64,000 nt of DNA from Massospora cicadina (GCA_022478985.1 JAKSZP010015894.1:62001-126000), one strand, 5' to 3'; positions 32,855-44,540 are shown, counted from the stretch's first letter. The notes: generated by a model not told the origin, from the letters alone. Numbers and translations are program-made.

Positions 32855-35800
32855 TCAGAAGAGACAAAACTTAGTACCAGGGAAGGCACCCCAGAGAAGC
32901 GATGCTATCTCTTGTTGCCAGCGGGAACGCCACTTATGGGGAGGGGGAGGGAGCGTGTGGAGGGGCCGTAGCCACAACTGAACATGTGTGGAGAAAGGGT
33001 CTGATTTGATGAACCAGACTGGGAACCAGGAGGAGACCAGCTGTCGGCGACGCAGTGGGAGGTATCCAAACATCCATGCTTGAAAGTGGTCCACCAAATG
33101 AGACCGGAATCTGTGGACAGCTTCTGGGAGGGTGGGGGTGGAGCCTGGGATGGCATCTAAGACAATCGTGTGGATGGTCCACATGGCGATTGCAACCACC
33201 AAAGCACAGAGGGAGGGTGAAAGAGAGGGGGCCATTGATAGAGCAAACATATCTCTTGACAGACTGAAGGGATGCGTTTGATCCTGGCCCAGTAGACGTT
33301 GGACTTCGCGCCATATCACTTTAGAGGTAGGACACTTCTCCAGGCGGTGTAACAGCGTTCCGTACTGGCCACACATGACACAGGATGAGTGTAAAGCGTT
33401 AGAGTGCTCAGAAGATATGATGCACCCACCTCAGGCAGCGCCACACATGGGAGCGGACTTGAGGCTGCAACAGAGGATGGTGTACATATTTCCAGATAGT
33501 TTTTTGGGTCTCAATGGAGTAAGCGATGTCCATCATGTCCAGGTAGTCCACCCTGGATAGGACATGGGGCCAAATGGGGATCACGCCATCATTGATGGGT
33601 AGCCCCTGTACCTCTTGTGTGAACTGAGGAGAGGGGCGGCCTCTTTGGGTTGTGTGTCCAAAAATATGGATTCTCCACTCTGTGCTCCGCATGGAGAGGA
33701 GGATTCGTTTGAAGTGGGGTTTAGTACCGTGAGGACCTGTGGCTGATGGGTGGGAAGCCATATATTTCATCAAGGAGTGAGGGTTTGACGGATTGGTAAG
33801 GCCTAGGGCGCGGGAGAAGTTAGAGCGGGCCACGTGGACCAGTGTTGGGAGGGCAGCATAGGGGCGGTGACGGCCACAATCCAGGTGCCCAGGATCTTGT
33901 CAGCATGGGCTTTAAAGTCGAGCAGGCCCATGCCACCATGATGACGAGGGCCAAACATGACCTCTAGCAATACTGGTGGAGGGCGGCCTGACCAAAGCCA
34001 TCCTTGCAGCAAGGCATACAAGGATTTGAAGAAGCTTGGGGAGAAGGGGATGGCGTGGGCTCCTAACCAGACTTTGGAGAGGAGCATAGAGTTGGCTAAA
34101 ACAACCCTGCCAGTAAGGGAAGTAGGGTGGGCTCTGAGAGAGGCGATTCGCTTCGTCACGTTGTCAAGAATATGGCACTCCATTACTGCTGACGCGTATC
34201 CGCCTGCCTCCATCCACACGCCCAGATGGCATACCAGTCCTATGGTAGGACGTGGCGCAAAGGGGAGTACCAGTGGGGCGGTGTGTGTTGAGTTAGTAGG
34301 GCGAGGATGTGGGCGAGCAGATGGGCTGGGTTGTGAACTAATTGCTGGGGTCCAGCAGTTCTGAAACTGACCAAGGAGGATGATTTCCGTTTTGGAAGCA
34401 TTCAGTGCCGCGTTGCTTACCCAGGAATACTCCTGGATGAGAGCTTCAAGCGCGCGTGCATCTTGATTATTAGACACCCCAATCACACAATCATCTGCGA
34501 ACGCCATTATCTTGACTGGGGCTTGGCCTGGCACATGGACCCCGGTGAGTTGGGCATTCACATTTCACAGTAGTGGGTCAAGGATGAAGTTGTATAAGAG
34601 TGGGCTGAGGGGGTCCCCTTGTCGCAAGCCCCTTTGAGGGCGGACTACTTCTGTTAGGAAGCCAGGGCCACATACTGCCATTGTTGCAGATTCCATGAGC
34701 AGCATCACCCAGTTGATGAAGCGAGGGGGTAGGCGGAATTGATGGAGGCAGGCCCTGAGGTATTCCCAGTTTACTCTATCATAGGCCTTTTGTTGGTCCA
34801 AGAATACAAGTGCCCCAGAGGCTGTGGATTGTCATACATTAGCCACAGAGTGCATGTTATCCCAAATCAACCTTCTGGGTATGAAACCGAATTATTCTGG
34901 GGAGATGGTGGCAGATGCTACAGTTTTTAAACGGTTAGCCATGTTTTTTGTTAATATTTTAGTGTCTGTGTTTGTTAGAGAAATGGGGTGCCAGTTGGCT
35001 AAGTCTAGCTTATCCCCTTTCTTGAAGGTTGTGACAGTAAAGGCCTCATGTCCTCCTGGTAGGAGGCGCGTTTCCAACAGGCTTTGGTTAAGTGAGGTGA
35101 GCAGCAATGGGGATATATATTTAAAATACTTTTTGTAGAACTCATATGGAATGCCATCTGGGCCTGGGCATTTTTGGTTTGGCGCACCGCGAATGGCTGT
35201 CCATAATTTGGTCAGAGTAATCAAATTCATTATTTCCAGGTATCAGAAAATGGTGCAGATATGGGCTCAGTCAAGAAATTCCGCCACTTCAGCTGGCTGA
35301 ATTGGATCAGATTGGTACAACTTGGAGTAATACTTTTGTGTTTCGATTGCCACTTCAGCCAGTGTGTCCACAATGGAATTATCTGATCTTCGCACCTGTG
35401 TGCAGGCCACGCTCTGGCATGGTGCAAAAATTTTTTTAAAGAAATATGCGGTGCACTTGTTGCCTTTTGTGATGCGTGTGGCCCTATATTGAACACAAAC
35501 CCAATGCTTATGTTGCCTTTCAAGTGCGTTGAGGTGGGTGGCTGCCTTCGCCCACTTTTGGCCCCATGCAGAGCTGTATCCTGTAGCTGGGATGATGGAC
35601 TCCAGGTGTGCCAACTTTTCCAGAGCGCGTGAAATGACCGCTGATGTGGCTCATGAGCATCTGGAGGAGAGATGGCGAGAGTGGCAGATGGTGTCATCTT
35701 TGAAAGTTGCCCATGTGGAAATGGGGTCCACGCAAAACGGTGCAACAAACTTTTTTGCCAAAGTTGCCGCTTCCACCTACATGGAAAATCCTGGCAACGC

Positions 35801-36567
35801 GAGCTCGGAGGGGCAGATCTTGTACCAATGTGGGGCCTTAGCAGCTGTGACAGGTAGGTGGTAGGTTAGCAAGACCAGTCGATGGTTGGAGAATTCCATT
35901 TTTGTTGTTTTGAAGTGGGAGATATGGGGTTGGAATTTCGCCGGCATTAGGATAAGGTCAATGCAGGTCATGGACCTTAGTTGGCCATTGTGGACATGGG
36001 GACGCGTCATGTTTTCAAGCAGCGGGGCATGTTGCAGCAGCATATCCATTAACCTGAGGGTGACCTTTAGAATGCGCAGTTCTACGTGACCCTGGGGGGC
36101 ATGGGGTGAGGAAGGCCACCAGTCCGTTGGTGTGTTTAGCCAACAGTTCATGTTGCTGGCTAGGAAAGAGTCTGGGGTAGCAGGAGGGATTTGACCAACA
36201 AGAAAAAGTTCCCGATGCTCACATGCACCATTTGGGGCATAGATGTTGACAATTGCATGTGCTACATCAGCCCATGAGAATTTGACAATGAGAACTCGGC
36301 CATTTAGGAATGTTTCTGAAGATAAAAATTTGAAAAAGTTATTTTTCTGAATTAGCACCCCACAGTACTTTGACCAAAAGGATAGGGATGGGAGGAGCAT
36401 TGTTTTCCAAGCTTCCTCAGAACCTCGTGGACAGTGGGACTCCTGGATGGCCAGGATATCCACGGGTAAATTGTGTTGTAAAAAACTCAGTTTCCTAGCT
36501 GGGACAGGGAGGCCTTGAGTCCGGCGATATTCAATGTCCCTAAAGTGAAGGTTTCCCCCTTTGCACC
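32855..36567 (-). pseudogene. LINE-B ORF2: endonuclease and reverse transcriptase
   Basis: The endonuclease domain is largely open in 35,777-36,598: DILAIQESHCPRG with the catalytic Glu, AIVNIYAPNGA, NMNCW (GDMNCW in LINE-A, so the Asp is lost here), SMTCIDLIL and SNHRLVLL. Reverse transcriptase follows with HPISLTNTDTKILTKNMANR (34,892-35,230), DQQKAYDRVNWEY, QRGLRQGDPLSPLLYN and FADD (34,490-34,501). The C-terminal region has GGMGLLDFKAHADKILGTWI and a CVMCGQYGTLLHRLEKC box. The stop TGA at 32,855-32,857 lies in the 3' hairpin. Frames change at least six times. Confidence 0.9.
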
Positions 36568-36575
36568 TTAGGTGC
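36563..36575 (-). other. Stem-loop at the ORF1/ORF2 junction (LINE-B)
   Basis: GCACC-TAA-GGTGC, a 5-bp stem around the ORF1 TAA (36,568-36,570). It is the LINE-B version of the junction hairpin. Confidence 0.55.
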
Positions 36576-37974
36576 GAGGGGTGGGCACCTGGGCCCACCA
36601 GCCTCCTCTAGATCCCCACGGGCCTTCACAGCAGCGCGGGTGTTAGCAGCAATGCTATTGGGGTTTTTGTTAATTTTTGTGGAAAGAGTTGCATTGGCTT
36701 TAGCCTTTGCTTTTTGTTTTCCCAATGTCGGACGAATTTTTTGTGGTGCGGATGAGTTCAGTGCACCGTTGAGCAGGTTAAAAAAAATTTTCTGTTGGGA
36801 TGGGTCAAAGTCAGTTTTTGACTGGAGCTTGAGTGCAACGATTGGGTGAGATCTAATCTCCCATCAGATCCTCAGATTGAGTGGCCCACTCAGCATGGGC
36901 TTCCCAATCTGATTGGTTGAGGGATTCCCAGGTTGCTTCTGCTGTGAAGGTTTCCATGTCCTCCTGGCGTTGTAAGTGTGGGATAGCGGTGGTGGCTTTG
37001 GCCGCTTCCTTGGCTTGGCTGTGGGCCTGCTTGGCCTTCTTCCACTCTTGCAGGGAGATAGGATTTACCAGTAGGAAGCAGCCTTGTGCTCCCCACAGGA
37101 AAGCCTCTTTGGTGCTTGCGGTTGGTTCATAGTGCGCCTCTCCGCTAGCCATGGCCGCTGAGGGGTGCTCTTGGAATGTGACGCCCTCCTTGGTGGGGCA
37201 TGCGTGCACCTTATGGCTGAACGCGTCACAGTGGGTGCAAATGGGGGGCGCGCTGTCCACGGTCACCCAGAATGGGTGGGTGGTATGCCCTACAATATCA
37301 ATAAAAGTGGTGTGCATCTGGGTTAGGTCCTTTGCAATCTTCTCAGTTGGGGTTAGGACTACAATGGCTTTGCTGGTGCACAGGTGTGGCATCAGCATGA
37401 AGCATTACATCTTGAAAGATTGTATTTTGCTGTATATGGTGAGACCATCTTTCAGGTGTTGTTCCAAAATGTCACATTTTATTGTAGTAGGCAAAAAGTT
37501 AAATGTGAGGAAAATTTGGTTTGATTTTATCCTTCTGGTACATTTGGTTTTGATGACCCGTTGCCCTTCAGGGAGGTCAACCACTACATGCACCACCGCA
37601 GCCTCATCTGCTGCCTCTTTGCTTTCAAAACCTAGGTCCAGCCAACCTCATGACATGGAGTGAGGTGCGACGTACACCGCGGTTGGGAAAATTGTGTGCA
37701 CATCTTCACAAAATTTTTCCCATAAGGCCATTTGTTGGATGTCCAGAAACATGCGGACTCTGAATTCCACTGACAAAAGTGGATGGGAGTGTGGCGTGTT
37801 GATGTACTGGTTGCATTGTGCTTGCCATGTGAGTATCTCCGGGGAAATAGTGACCACCAGTTTTTTAAAATTTTTGTCTATTCTGCCAGTTTCTCCAGGG
37901 CGTTTTCGAATGTTGAAGGCCGCGAGCCTTCCACCTGCTCCTCTTACCTTACTTGACCAACTGCTCCCTGACAT
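36568..37974 (-). pseudogene. LINE-B ORF1: gag-like protein
   Basis: It starts MSGSSWSSKVRGAGGR at 37,974, a basic N-terminus. The middle frames 37,405-37,596 and 36,853-37,398 give SNQIFLTFNFLP and HPFWVTVDSAPPICTHC, then DAFSHKVHACP (CCHC knuckle), and a Lys-rich segment. The C-terminal frame (36,540-36,725) runs past the usual TAA because one C is missing before it, so this copy reads into the ORF2 leader in another frame. Further frameshifts separate the N-terminal and middle pieces. Confidence 0.87.
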
Positions 37975-38034
37975 GGGCGCAGACTAATCTCCTCTGTGAG
38001 ATTACTAAACTATATTCAGTCTTAAATTGGATAG

Positions 38035-38054
38035 GTTGCAAAAGTGATTGCAAT
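38035..38054 (-). other. 5' UTR hairpin of LINE-B
   Basis: On the minus strand ATTGCAATCACTTTTGCAAC, the counterpart of 9,120-9,139 with one end pair lost. Confidence 0.5.
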
Positions 38055-38069
38055 GAGAAAGAAAAGTTT

Positions 38070-38087
38070 ACTTTAGGCCTAATTTTT
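38070..38087. repeat. Target-site duplication of LINE-B, right copy
   Basis: Identical to 32,786-32,803. Confidence 0.93.
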
Positions 38088-38537
38088 AATTATTTTTTGT
38101 TTGTTTGCAAGGTACAAGATAAAGACTGGTATTTAATCTAATAAAATAAAAAATAAAGGCTCTTAAGTAATCTCACAAGGTGGAAGATTTTAATTTTTGT
38201 CAACTTTGTAGGTTCAATGAACTTTTGGTAAGCGATTGGTAATTTAGTGATCTGATAGAGAATAATTAATCTTGGGCAAGTGTGTATAATTTGGGTGGTT
38301 TATAAGGTTCAAATTAGTTTGGTGTGAAATGGTTGGTGGTTTTTATTTAATTTAATAGCTTTGGTTTATAAAAAAAGCAGTTAGTGATTGGTTGATTTGG
38401 AATGTTAAAAGAGCTAAGCTAAGATGTTTGTATTGTTTATTTACAGCATAGAATTTACATGATTTCCAAATAAACTTTTTTTTCTTTTTCTTAATTAATT
38501 ACTACCACCATCCAGCTTTAGCTATTTTACTTGTTTA
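38088..38537. other. AT-rich spacer with AAGCGGTT-like units
   Basis: Words such as GGTAAGCGATTGG and AAAAGCAGTTAGTGATTGG echo the array at 20,790-21,290. There are no coding frames. Confidence 0.35.
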
Positions 38538-38551
38538 GACTAAATATAACC
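38538..38551. repeat. Target-site duplication of SINE-2, left copy
   Basis: GACTAAATATAACC, matching GACAAAATATAACC at 38,844-38,857 with one mismatch (10 bp perfect). Confidence 0.7.
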
Positions 38552-38843
38552 AAGGGGAGGATACCCCAGTGGTATAATATAGACCTCTACCACTGCCTCC
38601 CTGAGTTTAATTCTGGTACATGAACTTTGGGTAGGGGATGACTATGACTGTGTTGGTGTTGTGCACCTATGCCCCAAACTGAGATAGTGAATAGCAAAGG
38701 CGGTCCATCTAGTTCCTGGCCTATCATATGCCGCGCGTGGAGGTTTTCTGTATTTTATCCTCCTTTCCCATTAATTCAAATCCCCTTCATCATTAGTGCG
38801 GTATTGTCCCCAGGTCAGCCCACCTCAAATAAAACTAAAAATA
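38552..38843 (+). mobile_element. SINE-2, tRNA-derived
   Basis: A 292-bp element. The head has an A-box-like ACCCCAGTGGT (38,563-38,573) and a decayed B box AGTTTAATTCT (38,604-38,614). The body differs from SINE-1, but the final part (GTATTTTATCCTCC through GTGCGGTATTGT, then CCAGGTCAGCCCACCTC and AAATAAAA) is the same module. So two different tRNA-like heads carry one tail. Confidence 0.75.
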
Positions 38844-38857
38844 GACAAAATATAACC
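38844..38857. repeat. Target-site duplication of SINE-2, right copy
   Basis: One mismatch to 38,538-38,551. Confidence 0.7.
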
Positions 38858-39545
38858 TAATTGTTAAAAGTATTTTTAAATTATATAATGTATTTTTTCA
38901 TAAGGTAATCATCTTTTTTTTAGTACTAGATGGTCATAAGGTAATCATCTTCAAAGTAATATTGCTATTTTTCTAGTACTACCTTTAAGTCTTGAGGCAC
39001 AGTGTCATGAATAATGGGATTCACGTGGATGAGGGTGAGATTCAAATGCAAATTATTCATAACACAAGCAATGGAGTTCCTCTGCTTCAAAAACTATAGA
39101 AATCAATAATAAGAATGAATTCCTGAATGAGATATTGAATCCCTTACCCTTTCTACATCTGCTAATTCATTTGACAAATATCTTGCCAAACAGAGATTTC
39201 TTAAATCCGCCACCTTAAATAAGAAAGACCATGTGCGTCAAACCCCTTTGCATTCCACTGCACCAATAAGAAATCTCCTTACCCAGCATAATCTCAATTT
39301 CCATCTTAATTTATCCTACTTGATCCTAAACTTCCACCAAACCTATAATTATCCAATCTTTATCAAAAAACCTTTAATTATGCCTAGTTGAATACTAGGT
39401 GTTTTTTCCTGTTAGAAAGCAGATATTCATGCCTGTTCACATAAACAAAGATTTGACATGATAATGCCAATTTTTTAAGAGATTTCCCTAGTGAGAAAGA
39501 GGCTCCTAGGAGATTCAGCTAGTGTTACCTATGACTAATCATCGT
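38858..39545 (+). other. Possible 5' LTR of Gypsy-G, left part
   Basis: No coding frame. It is considered an LTR because the sequence that continues after the Gypsy-E insertion (45,379 on) meets, within about 45 bases, a primer-binding-site-like ACAAACTGGTGCTCC and then the gag of Gypsy-G. The partner LTR was not found, so this is indirect. Confidence 0.3.
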
Positions 39546-39550
39546 GTAGC
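39546..39550. repeat. Target-site duplication of Gypsy-E, left copy
   Basis: GTAGC, repeated at 45,374-45,378 directly after the second LTR. A length of 5 bp fits Ty3/Gypsy integrase. Confidence 0.85.
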
Positions 39551-40388
39551 TGTCAGACAATCACTTTCTCGACCTAGGAGAAAGAATGTTGGAGGTATGA
39601 GTGCTTCTGAATCTGCTACCATGATTGTCCCATCTCCAGCCCAAACTTCAAATAATATTGTAGTTATTAAAAATATGAGTACAAAAGGCGAAAAAACCCT
39701 AGTGGATTCTCTGTGGAATCCTGACTATTGGAGAAATAAGGATTATAATCTAAATTGGCTGAAAAAGGTAAAAACTAGTAATAGAAATACCCTGACTCCT
39801 CAGTCAAATATGAGGAGTATAATATCGCACAGATTGAAACCTCCACAAGGCAAGAGGATGTTACCCATTGATGATTGGGTGTGAGTAAACCAATCATCAT
39901 CCAAATCCAACCACCATCGAGGTGCAAAGATTTTACTTGAGGATGATAGGGTAAGCATTAGCCAATCATTACCCTCCAAGTCTGGCTACTGCTGAAATAC
40001 CCAATCATTACCAACTGAGTCAGACCACCGCCGAGGTGAAAAGATTTTACTTGAAGGTGATTGGATACAATACATCAAATCATTACCGCACAGGTCAGTT
40101 TTGCCTTCAAAAAAATTTTATCCTTGATCTGATAGGCCAAAAACCTATATTCCTTAATTTGGAAGACTGAGCTTTGTATTCTTTTGCTTCAAATACCGAT
40201 GGACTCAAAATTCAAACTTTTTTAAATATCTAAAACTAGTATCATGAAAGGGACCTTTTTCTGGTTTTGCCCTGCCTGTTTAATAAAAAACATAAAAAAC
40301 CAAAATAAGTATTATTTATACTTTTAATAAAAAGTAAACTTTCTCGTTTTAAGTATATTATTTGTGGCCTCCAGTCGCGGATCTCACA
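39551..40388 (+). repeat. 5' LTR of Gypsy-E
   Basis: It starts TGTCAG and ends CTCACA. Nearly collinear with 44,545-45,373. It contains an imperfect internal duplication: the block with CAATCAT, CCACCATCGAGGTGCAAAGA and TTTTACTTGA (about 39,890-39,960) recurs near 40,000-40,075 as CCACCGCCGAGGTGAAAAGA and TTTTACTTGA. Confidence 0.92.
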
Positions 40389-40666
40389 AATTGGTACTCA
40401 CTACAGGGGTTGATCCCCCTGAATACTTCAATAAAGTATTAAAGAAAGTAATGGAGGCAGCAAACGTGAGCAGCTCTCCAGGATTCCAACTAGTTGCTCT
40501 CAAGAAGCAACTAGCTAGCTTTTTATCCCGTCTTAAAAAACTAGAACAACAATTTATTGAACCATTAGGAGTAAGGCCATCTAGACCTATCCTCTCTACA
40601 ACACCTGCAGCTCCAGCGCAATGTAAAGCAGAGATCTCTACTGAGAATCTTTTTCCACTCAGCTAA
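40364..40666 (+). pseudogene. Gypsy-E leader ORF, possible gag remnant
   Basis: A 100-codon frame whose first ATG lies in the LTR tail. From about residue 15 it reads TTGVDPPEYFNKVLKKVMEA and later FQLVALKKQLASFLSRLKKL, an amphipathic, coiled-coil-like stretch, then a Pro/Ser/Thr-rich end. There is no capsid motif and no CCHC. It may be the rump of gag or a short leader protein specific to this family. Confidence 0.45.
40392..40409 (+). other. Primer-binding site of Gypsy-E
   Basis: TGGTACTCACTACAGGGG begins three bases inside the 5' LTR; the TGG fits pairing with a tRNA CCA end. The tRNA was not identified. Confidence 0.55.
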
Positions 40667-40710
40667 CAAGTGCGTGCCCTAGGGGAATATCCCCCATTTC
40701 AGTTACAACC

Positions 40711-41217
40711 TTGCCCATGGTTAAGAATACCTCAAGGGCTGACTCTAAGGGGGGTTACGATGATGTTGGGTACTATTTATTGGGAGCCCCTGCGGAAGTG
40801 GAGGTCCCTGATCACCTAAACACCAAAGGAGTAGATGAATACACCATACCTGAGGAAACTTACCTCCACCTAGTTATAGGTTGTATGGAAACTATTGACA
40901 AAGCCAGTGACGCTGATCAGCTCCTATCAAGTCTAATTCACCCTATACAGCGAAGGCATACAATGCAGTCTATTATGGAGACTCACCCTGAGACCGCACA
41001 CAAATTAACCTCCACCTTTCATCTCCAGGAGGTCTTAGCACTGTCGGCCAACTTTGGAAGCACACTTACCAAGGTTGAAATAGTTTTTCATAAAGTCCAG
41101 TTAATGGCTATCCTGGATACAGGTTCTCCAGTAAATGTAATTTCATCTCGGCTGATGAAAAAGATAAAATTGATGCCTGACTTGGATTGTATCAAGGAAT
41201 TTGGAACTGCGGGCTAA
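40711..41217 (+). pseudogene. Gypsy-E protease
   Basis: A 168-codon frame with an N-terminal region of unknown role and a retropepsin core: LALSANFGSTLTKVEIVFHK, then VQLMAILDTGSPVNVIS (catalytic DTGS at residues 136-139), then RLMKKIKLMPDL. It ends at a TAA soon after GTAG, inside the protease fold. The product would be an aspartyl protease that cuts the polyprotein. Confidence 0.8.
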
Positions 41218-41291
41218 ACAACACCCGCGCTCTTGGCGCTTACTCTTCCCTTCCCATATGAGTTGGGAAGCTTATCCTATCAGCCCCCGCT

Positions 41292-41690
41292 GTGGCCTTA
41301 GATAATAGCTCCTATGATATGCTCCTAGGTACACAATTTATGATTGAATATGATGGCATCATCAACCTGAAGCAAGGGTTTCTATCTTTAATGAACTATG
41401 AAGTTCCATTAATCTTAACCAACAAAGAACCCGTCAAGGATGACTACACCTTCTTGGTTGAATACCCCCTCTTCCACTTTGTCTTTACATTATGTTACTT
41501 CTGGATGTAAGACTGAGAAATTGCCTGATTCAGTGGAGGCTAGCGATGGTATTCCATTTTATGCGGCTGATGAAGTGGTGATTAAGCCTGGTGAACAACG
41601 AGTGGTTGATACAAAAATCACACTTCAATTTCCGCGCCAATGCTTATTACACCTCTTAAGCATCGATGGAGTAAGCCCTTTTTGAGCCTC
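41292..41690 (+). pseudogene. Gypsy-E protease-RT linker
   Basis: Two frames (41,292-41,510 and 41,440-41,685) join by a shift near 41,450. They read NSSYDMLLGTQFMIEYDGII, then LKQGFLSLMNYEVPLIL, then AADEVVIKPGEQRVVDTKI. The conserved LLGTQF of the protease end is visible. Confidence 0.65.
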
Positions 41691-41847
41691 AGGTATTTCC
41701 TGGCCTTTTAGACCCAGCCTATCAGAGGCCTATTGTTCTACTGTTGGGCAACCTCACCAAAAAGGACATAATTGTAAAAAAGCACCAGGAGGTGGGCCGA
41801 GGGATCCTACTCCCCTGTGGATAGTTGAACAAATCCACTCTATTGGC

Positions 41848-42840
41848 TTGATGGCAGATTTAGGCCTGCCCACAGATAACCTGGTATGTACCTTGCCAAA
41901 CGTCCACATTTCGGATGAGCTGACCTCAGATGAGTTGGAGAAAGTGCAAACTCTTCTGGGTGAGTATAGTGATATATTTTTGAAGTCAGACAATGATTAT
42001 GGCCATATGAAGGATTGGAGCCACTCCATCGATGTGGGTGATGCTCATCCCATTTGGTCAAAACCTTATCACAAGTCAAAGGTGGAAGAACAACAAATGA
42101 GGACGGAACTCATGCAGTTATTAGACGCGGGGTTATTAGTTCCTTCGCAAAGCCCATGGTCCTCCCCCTTTGCTAATTAAAAAGAAAAATGGAGTTCACT
42201 GGGTAGTTATGGACTACCGCAGGTTAAACAATCTCACAAAAAAGGTTAGCTATCCTATTCCGCGCATTGACAATGCCTTGTCCCAGCTCTCAGGCTCAAA
42301 TTTCTTTTCTGCTATGGACTTGGCCAGTGGTTATTGGCAAATGGATCTACCTCCCCAAGACCAGGAGAAATGCGCTTTGATATGTAGTGAAGGTCTTTTC
42401 CAACCCATGCAATTACCTCAAGAGTTGTGCAATGCGCCTACTTCTTTCCAGCGTGCAATAATCACATTTTGCAATATCTCAAATTAACCTGCGTTATTGT
42501 CTACCTTGACGACATTACTGTATTTTCAAAGACCTTTAAACGAACACCTTGAACATTTAAAGGAGGTATTCCAACGCTTACGATGCTCCACTATCAAATT
42601 AAAGCCTTCAAAGTGTTCATTTTTCAAAAGAAATTAAATTTCCTCGGACATACCATTTCTTGAGAGAGTATCCAACCCATACAAGATAAGGTTGAAGCGA
42701 TTGCCATTATGCCTCCCCCCAAAAACCTATGGGATATACAGGTATTTTTAGGGATGATGGGGTATTACCATCAGTTCATCCCTAAGTTTGCCCAACTCAG
42801 CGAGCCCCTTGTTCATTTAATGAAGAAGAATACCCTTTCC
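41848..42840 (+). pseudogene. Gypsy-E reverse transcriptase
   Basis: The frame 41,848-42,180 carries the fingers (SKPYHKSKVEEQQMRTELMQ, LLDAGLLVPSQSPWSSP). A one-base shift leads to 42,170-42,487 (VMDYRRLNNLTKKVSYPIPR, AMDLASGYWQMDLPPQDQ). The catalytic box VIVYLDDITVFSK lies at 42,502-42,513 for YLDD, beyond a TAA after ISN. The thumb (42,540-42,840) is frameshifted but readable (FLGHTIS, FLGMMGYYHQFIPKFAQLSE). Confidence 0.85.
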
Positions 42841-42841
42841 A

Positions 42842-43320
42842 ATGGGCACTGAACAGAAGGCTGCCTTTGAAACGATGAAGCTGCTGCTACAGAAACGGCC
42901 TATCCTAAAGCATCCCAATTATGGAAAACCGTTTATCTTGTTTTCAGACGCCTCAAACTACGCCTTCAGGGCGATACTAGCCCAACTAGATGAAAAAGGG
43001 GTGGATCATCCTGTCTCATATTTTAGTAAAATGCTACCAAAGGCAGAACGCAACTATAGTGTTACCAAAAAGGAGTGTCTCGCCATTCTACTTGCAGTGA
43101 AGCATTATCGCCCCTTCTTGTATGGGACCTCTTTCACTGTGATCACAGACCACGCATCCATAAAATGGTTGCACAACATGAAGAACCCTATGGGGCGCTT
43201 AGCTCAAGCTGGGCTCTAAAGCTCCAGCATTATGATATGAAGATTGAACACCGCGCTGGAACCCGCCACATGAACGTTGATGGGTTAACTTGGCTGCCTA
43301 TTCTACACCTAGATAATAGT
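42842..43320 (+). pseudogene. Gypsy-E RNase H and tether
   Basis: The frame 42,842-43,219 gives LLLQKRPILKHPNYGKPFIL, FSDASNYAFRAILAQLDEKG, HPVSYFSKMLPKAERNYSVT, ECLAILLAVKHYRPFLYGT, ITDHASIKWL: the Asp, Glu and Asp of the DED set are visible. A frameshift near 43,205 continues with WALKLQHYDMKIEHRAGTRH and MNVDGLTWLP. Confidence 0.85.
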
Positions 43321-43339
43321 GAAGCGGGAGTGGATGTAT

Positions 43340-44540
43340 GATCTTCTAATGACCCCAAACGACTGGGAAGTTGAGGATGAGCCTGTACAGAAGATGTTGG
43401 CCCGGCACTCCCATAACACAAAAGTAGAAAATGAAAATTGTATAAACAAGTGGGGTGAAGTGGTTGCCTTACTTATGACCCTCAGAACGTGTACCTGTCA
43501 TCTTGGAAGCTCATTCCACTTTAGGCCATGGAGGAGCAAAGAAAACCTATGAGTGGATAAAGGATCAGTATTTCTGGGAAGGAATTATGGAAGCTACTGT
43601 CAAAGTCTTGAATGCTTGTCTTACGTGTAAGAAGCAGTCTCAATTCAAGACTAGATATCAATATCAGCTGACTACCCTGCAGCAGCCATTCCATATGATA
43701 AGCTTGGACGTAGTAGTGCCACTCCCTCAAACCACAGGTGGAAACCGATACATTTTGGTAGGCATCGACCATTTCACGAAGTGGGTTGAAGCTGTGGCGT
43801 TGCTGGCCCAAACTGCTAAGGCTACTGCCACCTTTCTTCAATAAAATATTTTCACTCGACATGGGTGCCCTCAAGTACTACTCTGTGATAATGGAAAAAC
43901 TTCACCTCCAGAGTAGTCAAAACCTTAGCTGCGTCCCTAGGAGCCCAGCAACTGTTCTCAGCTCCATATAACCCCTCAACCAATGGTACAGTGGAACGAG
44001 CCAATGGTACTCTGGTTTTGATATTACAGAAAATGGCTTCATCTGATCACCTTCATTGGGATCAATATCTCCCCAGCGCGCTTATGGCTTACTGGATTAG
44101 CTATCACCATATTTTGAAAATGTCCTCTTTCCGAGTTATGTATGGCAGAGAACTGGGTATACCTGCTCTATTAGCTAAGGATGTTTTCACTGGTGGAGAG
44201 GAACCCAAGAAAGCTATGCAAAGGTTAGCTAATCGCATCATTCAGCTTCAATCAGAGGCTATGACCAACCTAGCTAAAACGGTTATTAAAGAAGGCCAAG
44301 CTGCCAATGAGCTCCGGAATCCCCTACCCTCTTTCCAAGTGTCAGATAAGGTTTTATATTACCATAATTGCATAGCTCCTCGTTGTGGCAAACTTGGATC
44401 AAACTGGGAGGTGCCATTCACCATCATGTATAAAAGAGGAAATGAGTATTATATAAAGTCTCTGGCCACCGGAATTATCATAAAATGGGTACATGGCCGC
44501 TTCCTACAACCCTACACCCCTCCCAACATTCTTGAGGGGG
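43340..44540 (+). pseudogene. Gypsy-E integrase
   Basis: The zinc domain is in 43,503-43,844 (HSTLGHGG, then ACLTCKK: H-x4-H and C-x2-C). The core has MISLDVVVPLP (first Asp), GIDHFTKWVEAVAL, HGCPQVLLCDNGKT (second Asp, in the next frame), and YNPSTNGTVERANGTL (Glu). The tail (43,991-44,540) keeps LPSFQVSDKVLYY and GRFLQPYTPPNILEGG. There is no chromodomain. Shifts occur near 43,845 and 43,990. Confidence 0.85.

Larger units (their letters stand above)
32804..38069 (-). mobile_element. LINE-B, near full-length non-LTR retrotransposon
   Basis: 5,266 bp between perfect 18-bp duplications, collinear with LINE-A and LINE-C. The order on the minus strand is 5' UTR of about 95 nt with hairpin, ORF1, junction stem-loop, ORF2, 3' hairpin and the CCTTCCCCACAATAAA end. 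It lies in AT-rich spacer sequence. Perfect duplications suggest it is younger than the LTR elements, yet both ORFs carry frameshifts. Confidence 0.93.

Noticed and set aside
33957..34364. Plus-strand frame of 135 codons over LINE-B ORF2
   Set aside because: Antisense shadow of the reverse transcriptase; the residues show no motif.
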